From Lachnoanaerobaculum gingivalis (GTDB lineage: Bacteria; Bacillota; Clostridia; Lachnospirales; Lachnospiraceae), in NCBI RefSeq assembly GCF_003862475.1, contig NZ_RRCO01000006.1, forward strand, positions 165,938 through 229,937: a DNA stretch of 64,000 nucleotides, written 5' to 3'. The position numbers and the translations under genes were made by a program. The notes below the pieces were generated by a model, which had not been told where the DNA came from, searched no databases, and saw only the letters and a list, made by a program, of their open reading frames with translations. Below, in pieces: positions 55,190 to 64,000 of the stretch; positions within the stretch are counted from its first letter, which is position 1, and each line of letters begins with the position of its first letter.

Positions 55190-55591
55190 TTAATTTCTGC
55201 CTATAATTATCTTATTGCCTTCAAATTTATCTATGTCGGCAATATCTCCGGGCTTGAGTTCCAAATTTGCAATTGCTGTCCATATGCCGCCTTTAAATCT
55301 CACATCATAAATATAATTGTTATCTTCAACAGATGTAAGCTTTACTATCTTTACCTTCTCAGTATCCATACTCTCCTTACCCTTCATAAAGGATTTGAAA
55401 ATACTTCTAAAGAATACAATAAAGATCAATGACAGTACACAGAATATGATGACTTGTATCTCAAGTGGTTTAACAAACAAGGATATCGGCATCATAATGA
55501 GTGCCGCAATGGCCAGCCACACTGAAACCAGTCCGGGAATTATAATTTCTCCAATGGCAAATATAGCAAATAAAACACCCCAATAAAACAT
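55190..55591 (-). CDS. NfeD-family membrane protein
   Basis: A 133-residue NfeD protein: three or four hydrophobic segments in the first 75 residues (WGVLFAIFAIGEIIIPG, VWLAIAALIMMPISLFV, VIIFCVLSLIFIVFF) and a C-terminal OB-fold (VRFKGGIWTAIANLELKPGDIADI). Short form without the protease domain. Pairs with the SPFH protein. Confidence 0.88.
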   Translation of the reverse strand: MFYWGVLFAIFAIGEIIIPGLVSVWLAIAALIMMPISLFVKPLEIQVIIFCVLSLIFIVFFRSIFKSFMKGKESMDTEKVKIVKLTSVEDNNYIYDVRFKGGIWTAIANLELKPGDIADIDKFEGNKIIIGRN

Positions 55592-55691
55592 ATTTCCTCC
55601 TTTCGCTTATAAGTAATTCTACTAAAGCCTATTAGAAATATAACACTATATTATCACCTTTATTATAGCACAAATTATACTTATATGCTAA

Positions 55692-55717
55692 TAAAAACCT
55701 CAAGGATATCCTTGAGG
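55692..55717 (-). terminator. Terminator after the wall-binding protein gene
   Basis: Perfect 20-base palindrome CCTCAAGGAT/ATCCTTGAGG (55698-55717) followed by TTTTTATT on the minus strand, 21 bases after the stop. Confidence 0.8.
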
Positions 55718-55738
55718 CTCTTATTTTTATAATATAGA

Positions 55739-56116
55739 TTATCTAACCCACTTGCCGTTGCTGTCTACCCAGTATCCGTCAGGAGTTCTGGCATTATACC
55801 ACATTGCTCCGTCAGCACCTACATAGTAAGAACTACCCTGGTAGTTGATCCAAGCGTTTCTGTACATATAGCCCCAGTGATCAAAGTAATACCACTTACC
55901 GTTGTCCTTGATCCAGCTGTCTGCTACATATGAAGTACCTGCATTAACGTTCAACTGATAATACCATCCGTGCTCGTCTCTACGCCACTCACCTCTGTCT
56001 CCAGGCATACGCTCTAAAATTGCTGCCTGCGCTGTCACAGGGGGAACTACCACACCGCCAAGACTGAATGCTGCAAATAAAATTGCTGCTGATTTGATTA
56101 AACCTTTTTTCATCAT
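55739..56116 (-). CDS. Secreted cell-wall-binding repeat protein
   Basis: A 125-residue exported protein: signal peptide about 1-32 with cleavage after AQA, then about 85 residues of choline-binding-like (CW_binding_1) repeats rich in Trp/Tyr/Gly, e.g. GKWYYFDHWGYMYRNAW and YWVDSNGKWVR. It has no catalytic domain. Probably attaches to teichoic acid or choline of the wall. A 19-base palindrome in its leader suggests regulation. Confidence 0.85.
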   Translation of the reverse strand: MMKKGLIKSAAILFAAFSLGGVVVPPVTAQAAILERMPGDRGEWRRDEHGWYYQLNVNAGTSYVADSWIKDNGKWYYFDHWGYMYRNAWINYQGSSYYVGADGAMWYNARTPDGYWVDSNGKWVR

Positions 56117-56139
56117 TCCTCCTTCTCTCCTATACCATC

Positions 56140-56158
56140 GTTAATCTGACAGATTAAC
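56140..56158. promoter_or_regulatory. Palindrome upstream of the wall-binding protein gene
   Basis: Perfect inverted repeat GTTAATCT-GAC-AGATTAAC, 24 bases upstream of the start codon. There is no T run, so it is not a terminator; it may be an operator or a small leader hairpin. Confidence 0.5.
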
Positions 56159-56251
56159 TGTCTTTATATAGTATAAACTAATTTTGTATTTTATATCTTA
56201 CATTGTGTTTACAAAATATTTGCTAATTACATACATTATGTATAAGAATAT

Positions 56252-58648
56252 CTATTTACTCTTTAAAGCCGGAGTCCAGTAGCTGTTATTGTATATATCT
56301 GTGAATTTATAAGTAATTTGATTGTCATCCTTCACAAGAACATATGATACCTTCGGAGCAGTCTTTCCAACCACATACTCTTCATCCAGTTTATAATCAT
56401 CCAGGTATGTACCGTCATATCCGTAATAAGCATATATAAACTGTATTCTGTCTCCCTCGACTATATCTGTTATATTCTTTGCAATGGTTTCTGTTTGTGT
56501 TGCTTTATAATCTGTATTTGCTCCTGCAAGATATCCGTTAGGATGCTCGCCGTCAAATATAATTATAAGATTGGCTCTGTCTCCGTTTAAAATAACAGGT
56601 ACACGTCCTATAGTAACCGTCTCATCTCCGTTTTGTGTTGTTGAAAGATGATAATATGCAACAGGTTGCTGATCTATAGCAATCCATGCTCTTTGAGTAT
56701 CTGCAAGCATATCTCCGTTTTCATCAAACTCAAAGAAATTGTCAAGTCCCATATCTATATATCCGCTTCCCTCGTCCAAAAGCATATTTTCTTCTATACT
56801 TGATACCATATTCCACTCTTCCTCAGATAAATGAACCTTAGGTGTGGAATAACGATCTGTCCACTGAAGCTTTGAAGCGTCAAGCCTGTTTGATAAAACA
56901 TAGTTTCTTATTGTTTCATCAGACATATTTCTGTTTTGTAAAAATCCTATACTTGAAGTATCAAGCCCTATATTTGCAAGGCTCTCTGATGATAAACTTC
57001 CTGATATAAGACTTGCTATCAAACTGTCAATATCTGCCGCCGAAAATGAACCTGAAGTACTTCCTTGATAGTTTCCCGTTACCGTATTTGCAGGAGTCGT
57101 CTCTCCTCCGCCTACAATCTGTCCGCTCGCCTGCAATGTCGCAAACTGCTGTATCATCTTGGTGTACTCACTGTCCATACCGATGTCACCATAGGTCTGA
57201 ACCATTCTGTCAACCTTTGACAATTTCTTATATGGGAAATAGATTGAGAGCCCATATGAGTTTGACATATTTGAAGACGTTCTGTTGTACTTTACAGCAC
57301 CAAGTATTGACTGTATTGTAGGGTCGTTTTCATTCTGCTCCAGATTATACACAAGGTTTACCAAATCTACCTGATCTATATTTGATGATTTTGCAAACTC
57401 TCTGCTTGCAGTTCTTGCATAAGATACCTTACTGTATTCATTATTTTCTATATATGATGCTGTATCTCTTGCAAAGCTTGAAAGGCTGCTTGGGACTGTA
57501 GCCTTAAGCTCGGCCAAATCCACCAAGGAAAGAGTTGTAGACTGTCCTCTTGCACTTCTGTTACTCTCATCTATGAAATCATCCACAATCTTTTTACCCA
57601 GATCAAGAGTGGAAATTGCAGTATTACTGCTAAGATTACTTAGCCAATTTGTATAATACCATCCTGTTCCCGGCTCTGTTTCCTCAGATGCAATCAAATA
57701 ATCCGCATAATCTGAAAGTGCAAGTGCAGTCTCTGTAGTAGCCATAAGACAGGCATCAAATCCTATAAAGTCATACTTTATACCTGTCTGCGCAACAGCG
57801 GCTTTTATTTTTGCAAGATTCATTGATCCCGAGTTAGGATTTTTTTCATCATATCCATATCCTGTTACAGAACCGCCGCCATGATCCCAGAGAATAAGCT
57901 GATATCTGTTAGCCGAAAAATTATTCTTACAATAGTCGATAAATCTAACCAATGTATTAGGGTCTGTCATTGAAGTATTTAAATTATCATCTGCAAGCTT
58001 ATTCATTTTTCCGTCCGCTATCCGATATATCTCATTATTTGATGATGAAACTACCGAGTTTTGCCAGGTATTTGTTCCTCCTGTATATACAAGCAAATTA
58101 ACATTACTTGAAATATTGGCCTTTGTCATCTCAATCAGATCTTTCGTAGCCATTCCGTGCTTGCTCTCCAAGTCGGTACCGCACATATATACCATTACGG
58201 TTACACTGTCACCGCCTGTAGGCCTGTAAAATTTCTCTCTGGCACTTTCATGCACTGAGGTATCCAGTTGTCCTCTGTTATCGGCAACTCCGCTCCATGC
58301 ACTTCCCACACCGCTTATACTTGATGCCGCCGTGCTTCCGATTGATGAAGGCAAAGTCGGTATACTGATCATCGGAGCTGTTCCGCTACTTGTACTATTT
58401 GTACTATTTGTACTGCTGCTTAATCCTCCAAGTATTGAACTTAATATATTACTTTTTTTACCTGTGGCAATACTTATTATTACGAAAACTACGACTATCA
58501 ATAGGCTGAAAGGCGAACGTCCTCCGCCTCCACCTCTTCCGTATGAATTCCTGTTTCCTCCACCGGAACCTCCCACAAACGATCCTCTACCCAAAACACT
58601 TCTACCTGTTCCGGTAACCTCTCTTCCATGCGATGTTGGTCTACCCAT
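56252..58648 (-). CDS. Clostripain-family (C11) cysteine peptidase, membrane-anchored
   Basis: A 798-residue protein. The first about 45 residues are Gly/Arg/Ser-rich and face the cytoplasm, followed by a helix (FSLLIVVVFVIISIATG), a Ser/Thr-rich linker, then the C11 domain with catalytic His near 256 (LILWDHGGG) and Cys near 298 (FIGFDACLMATTETAL). A C-terminal region of about 280 residues after the peptidase is unassigned. Clostripain-type enzymes cut after Arg/Lys, sometimes in their own activation loop. ATG at 58648 follows GGAGGAG. Cell-surface role inferred. Confidence 0.88.
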   Translation of the reverse strand: MGRPTSHGREVTGTGRSVLGRGSFVGGSGGGNRNSYGRGGGGGRSPFSLLIVVVFVIISIATGKKSNILSSILGGLSSSTNSTNSTSSGTAPMISIPTLPSSIGSTAASSISGVGSAWSGVADNRGQLDTSVHESAREKFYRPTGGDSVTVMVYMCGTDLESKHGMATKDLIEMTKANISSNVNLLVYTGGTNTWQNSVVSSSNNEIYRIADGKMNKLADDNLNTSMTDPNTLVRFIDYCKNNFSANRYQLILWDHGGGSVTGYGYDEKNPNSGSMNLAKIKAAVAQTGIKYDFIGFDACLMATTETALALSDYADYLIASEETEPGTGWYYTNWLSNLSSNTAISTLDLGKKIVDDFIDESNRSARGQSTTLSLVDLAELKATVPSSLSSFARDTASYIENNEYSKVSYARTASREFAKSSNIDQVDLVNLVYNLEQNENDPTIQSILGAVKYNRTSSNMSNSYGLSIYFPYKKLSKVDRMVQTYGDIGMDSEYTKMIQQFATLQASGQIVGGGETTPANTVTGNYQGSTSGSFSAADIDSLIASLISGSLSSESLANIGLDTSSIGFLQNRNMSDETIRNYVLSNRLDASKLQWTDRYSTPKVHLSEEEWNMVSSIEENMLLDEGSGYIDMGLDNFFEFDENGDMLADTQRAWIAIDQQPVAYYHLSTTQNGDETVTIGRVPVILNGDRANLIIIFDGEHPNGYLAGANTDYKATQTETIAKNITDIVEGDRIQFIYAYYGYDGTYLDDYKLDEEYVVGKTAPKVSYVLVKDDNQITYKFTDIYNNSYWTPALKSK

Positions 58649-58748
58649 CTACTCTCCTCCTGTTTGTTATTTATGCCGACAATACTTTAAGCATAGTTTA
58701 TTCTAACAATAATCTCAGCATACCGCAATAAATCATTACAAACAGTTA

Positions 58749-59546
58749 TTATTTTGCATCATATTTGCATATTACAAGCCTGTTATTCATAAGACATATG
58801 ATTGGAAGAAAGATTTTGCCATACCATTTCATCTGCTTTGCTATTTGTTTTGTAAAGTTTATAAATCCGATTTGCTTCAGTTTAGGATTAAGTTCTATAA
58901 TCTCTTTGCCGTTTGTAACTCCAAAATGATACTCGGACTTGGTTCGTTTTACAGCCTTGTTCGTTTTTGCCTTATTCACAAGTCTTTTGGAAAGACAGTC
59001 CAGATGAAGTACAAAATGTTCAAAATTATCTGTCAGTATATTTAAAAACTCCTTCACCTGCTTAGGATAAAAATACATAATCATCCCCTCTGAAATAATC
59101 AAAAGCTTCTCTCCCTTTGTATCTATCTCCTTTGTCCATGACTTATCAAGGGCTGATTTTTCGATATTTTTTACTCTGTCATTTTCCTCAAAGAATTTTT
59201 TTCTTAAACTTATTATCTCCGGAAAATCTATATCATACCAATGTATTCTACCGTTATCTACGCGGAAAAATCTTGTATCCAGCCCTGAGCCAAGTGAAAC
59301 TATATGACAATCAGGGTATTTGTCTATAAACTTTTTCACCTCATCATCCATAACCTTGGCTCTCGCAATAATACCTAAAAGATTCACTTTTTCATTACTG
59401 AAAGAGCCAAAATCATAGTCAATCATATCCACCATTTCAGCCGACTTTTTATCCTTTAATATAGATTTTTCAGATCTGTAATCCCTTGCCCTTGCATCCA
59501 AAGTTATAAGCATAGTCTCCATAACACCTTCAAGTTTTATCTTCAT
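58749..59546 (-). CDS. SAM-dependent methyltransferase, LCM/PPM1-like
   Basis: A 265-residue class I methyltransferase of the leucine carboxyl methyltransferase-like group (COG3315). SAM-site motif IVSLGSGLDTRFFRV, then WYDIDFPEII, and LLIISEGMIMYF. Members methylate small acids or polyketides; the substrate here is unknown. ATG at 59546 follows GGAGG. Two palindromes lie between its start and about 59620. Confidence 0.87.
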   Translation of the reverse strand: MKIKLEGVMETMLITLDARARDYRSEKSILKDKKSAEMVDMIDYDFGSFSNEKVNLLGIIARAKVMDDEVKKFIDKYPDCHIVSLGSGLDTRFFRVDNGRIHWYDIDFPEIISLRKKFFEENDRVKNIEKSALDKSWTKEIDTKGEKLLIISEGMIMYFYPKQVKEFLNILTDNFEHFVLHLDCLSKRLVNKAKTNKAVKRTKSEYHFGVTNGKEIIELNPKLKQIGFINFTKQIAKQMKWYGKIFLPIICLMNNRLVICKYDAK

Positions 59547-59565
59547 AAAAGCCTCCATTTACCGC

Positions 59566-59618
59566 TATACCTACGGTATAAAAATATATATAATCTGATT
59601 ATGTTAGTTTTTACTAAC
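59566..59618. promoter_or_regulatory. Two palindromes upstream of the methyltransferase gene
   Basis: TATACC-TAC-GGTATA (59566-59580) and GTTAGT-TTTT-ACTAAC (59603-59618), both perfect, about 22 bases apart. They lie 20-70 bases upstream of the methyltransferase start, typical for MerR- or TetR/MarR-type operators. The rest of 59619-59880 is AT-rich with no other feature seen. Confidence 0.5.
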
Positions 59619-59883
59619 TTAGGTTATATCATACTTCTATTTTATGGAAAACTCAATAAATTCATCTTTTTAATAAATTTATAAGAATTGTAAAGAATCA
59701 TATCTTTATAATTTAACGATCCGCCTTTTACTTTACATCTTTAAACCGTTAAAATTTTTGAATTTTTTTATTATTTTCACATATACAAGAGGTTATAAAA
59801 ATTGTTTTTTTCTTAGTATATGAATATTATTTAATTAAAAGAGTATATTTTTTGTTTACATTTTGCAATATTATGTTTGGTAA

Positions 59884-59911
59884 TTGACCTATTCTTTATT
59901 TGTGATAAAAT
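59884..59911 (+). promoter_or_regulatory. Promoter of the lipoprotein gene
   Basis: TTGACC (59884-59889), 16-base spacer, TAAAAT (59906-59911); GGGAGG ribosome site and ATG at 59965 follow. Confidence 0.6.
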
Positions 59912-59964
59912 AATATTCAGCAAATATATTTGTAATATTATTTTTAATATTTTGGGAGGAATAT

Positions 59965-60798
59965 ATGTATAAACTAAAAAAGATACCCTTACTGCTTTCT
60001 GTTTTATTACTGTCCTTACAAGGATGTTCAGGAAGTAAAGTTACATCTTCAGATATGCAGGGGAAAAAGTTTTTTTATCAGGTTTCAGATGCTTCTTGTT
60101 CTACAGGTAAATATACTTTGGATGAACTTGCAGAACGTAGAAAAAACCCTTTATTCATTGATAATTTGCAGAAATTTAATGCGGAACTGAATTCAACAGA
60201 TACTGTAGATTTTTATAATATGAAACATGCGTATGTAGATTTTATAGGTAAGTGGAATAAGCCGGAAGATTTGACATATGGTTATAAAGAAAAACTGGAT
60301 TTAATAGATAAAAAGATGCTTGTCAATAAAAAGCTTGAGTATATAACTCCGGTAGATGCATTTATTCTAAATCAAAAAACAATGCAAAAACTGGGACTGG
60401 ATTATTTATCAGATCAAGATTTTATATATAACGGTGAGTTTCCCATGGTACTTGGCTACGGCTTTAAAGAGTATTATAATATCGGTGATACAATTCCTAT
60501 AAGATATTCAGGAGAAAGATTTAACGGTAAGGTGGTAGGTTTTTATGATAAAGATTTAGTCTTTGATGAATTTTCACATTGTGACAGCTATTCCACTGTT
60601 ATAATTCCATATATGGATAATCTTGAAAGCAAGGATGATTACGAAAACAAAGAGAGCTTTCTTGATGCTTATAAATCACTTGAAAATTTAGGCTATATCT
60701 ATTTCCCAAATACCGGAGATTATAAAAAAAATAAAGATGCTGTGGAAGAATTAGCTCAAAAATATAATTTAGATTACACTGTACTGAGAGGTTATTAA
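59965..60798 (+). CDS. Lipoprotein with MacB/FtsX-like extracellular domain
   Basis: A 277-residue lipoprotein, signal peptide and lipobox LQGC (Cys21). The middle (about 130-215) has FPMVLGYGFKEYYNIGDTIPIRY and FNGKVVGFYDKDLVFDEF, which resembles the periplasmic core domain of MacB/FtsX-type ABC permeases (typical ...GxxxAxxxxIGDxI, then VVGV). There is no permease membrane part nor ATPase gene next to it, so it stands alone. Function unknown; family likeness is my reading and not certain. Confidence 0.65.
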   Translation: MYKLKKIPLLLSVLLLSLQGCSGSKVTSSDMQGKKFFYQVSDASCSTGKYTLDELAERRKNPLFIDNLQKFNAELNSTDTVDFYNMKHAYVDFIGKWNKPEDLTYGYKEKLDLIDKKMLVNKKLEYITPVDAFILNQKTMQKLGLDYLSDQDFIYNGEFPMVLGYGFKEYYNIGDTIPIRYSGERFNGKVVGFYDKDLVFDEFSHCDSYSTVIIPYMDNLESKDDYENKESFLDAYKSLENLGYIYFPNTGDYKKNKDAVEELAQKYNLDYTVLRGY

Positions 60799-60813
60799 AA
60801 TGATAATACCGGT

Positions 60814-60855
60814 TAGATGTCGGCTTGTAAAAACAGGTCGGCATATTTTATTTTT
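60814..60855 (+). terminator. Terminator after the lipoprotein gene
   Basis: 12-bp stem with three G-U pairs (60817-60828 with 60833-60844), AAAA loop, then TTTTATTTTT. Confidence 0.75.
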
Positions 60856-60880
60856 GAATTATGGTATGTATTGATTAACT

Positions 60881-60905
60881 AAAAAAAGCCCTGAAAACAA
60901 GGCTT
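60881..60905 (-). terminator. Terminator of the rRNA operon
   Basis: On the minus strand AAGCC (60901-60905) pairs with GGCTT (60886-60890), extended by one or two pairs, and is followed by TTTTTTT. It comes directly after the tRNA, closing the leftward rRNA operon. Confidence 0.7.
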
Positions 60906-60918
60906 AAAAATAAAAAAG

Positions 60919-60991
60919 AGCGCGAGACGGGACTCGAACCCGCGACCCCGACCTTGGCAAGGTCGTACTCCACCAACTGAGCCACTCGCGC
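60919..60991 (-). tRNA. tRNA-Gly (anticodon GCC)
   Basis: 73-base cloverleaf on the minus strand: acceptor GCGCGAG/CTCGCGC, D arm around GCTCAGTTGGTGGAGT, anticodon stem CGACC/GGTCG with loop TTGCCAA, T arm with GGTTCGAGTCC. Discriminator base T, no encoded CCA; a run of T follows. It lies about 95 bases after the 23S 3' end and is probably co-transcribed with it. Confidence 0.95.
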
Positions 60992-61085
60992 ATAAATATA
61001 TTCTATCACTATAATTAAAAATTGTAAAGATGTACCTTCAAAACTGCCTACCAAACTGCATTTCTTATAAATTTTTTCCTATCTT

Positions 61086-63973
<2,888 letters not shown>

Positions 63974-64000
63974 CTCTTAAATCATTTAGATTTAGTGTTT

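Overview
The window reads as a chromosome segment of a low-GC, Gram-positive anaerobe of the Lachnospiraceae type. The evidence is a bacterial V-type ATPase operon with a clostridial-style proteolipid, lipobox-bearing ABC solute-binding proteins, YesM/YesN-type two-component proteins, a C11 (clostripain) peptidase, a choline-binding-like wall repeat protein, AGGAGG ribosome binding sites and an AT-rich background. An oral genus such as Lachnoanaerobaculum would fit, but that is a guess from gene style, not from a search. An almost complete 23S rRNA sits at the right end and would settle the identity.

Layout. 1-8.1 kb (minus strand): an oligopeptide ABC operon oppB-C-D-F followed by three tandem oppA paralogues, the last one cut by the window edge. 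8.6-17.8 kb (plus): a complete V-type ATPase operon (G/H-like subunit, C, I, K, F, E, A, B, D) ending with a TIGR01906-like membrane protein. 17.9-19.6 kb: a GH13 glucosidase. 19.6-24.5 kb: an AT-rich defence island holding a DpnII-type (GATC) restriction-modification system (two methylases and the endonuclease) joined to a second, C-protein-controlled system (methylase, controller, PD-(D/E)XK nuclease) and a broken zinc-finger ORF. 24.6-33.2 kb: a toxin-antitoxin remnant, then a maltodextrin cluster (malQ, malG, malF, malE, a second GH13 enzyme; divergent msmK/malK ATPase). 33.3-34.6 kb: a PucR-type regulator and a small membrane protein. 34.7-36.6 kb: a sucrose-type PTS permease. 36.9-44.1 kb: a ribose-type sugar ABC transporter (rbsA-C-B) followed by a YesM/YesN two-component system and a membrane-anchored sugar-binding protein. 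44.3-54.2 kb: MATE exporter, secA, an unknown membrane protein, mutS2 and an OmpR-type two-component pair. 54.2-60.8 kb: SPFH/NfeD pair, a secreted wall-binding protein, a C11 peptidase, a methyltransferase and a lipoprotein. 60.9-64 kb (minus): 23S rRNA followed by tRNA-Gly(GCC) and a terminator, with no 5S gene between them.

How the genes work together. The maltodextrin genes form a full uptake and breakdown route: MalE/F/G with the MsmK-type ATPase import oligosaccharides, MalQ rearranges them, and two GH13 enzymes with different active-site signatures trim them. The defence island sits inside this carbohydrate region, between the first GH13 gene and malQ, which suggests insertion there. 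The most noteworthy observations are the compound restriction island with a recognisable C-box, the single-stop split zinc-finger ORF, the truncated ParE-like toxin missed by length filters, a promoter whose predicted start coincides with a start codon (leaderless mRNA), an opp promoter that fires directly into a terminator-like hairpin, and an rRNA operon end without 5S.
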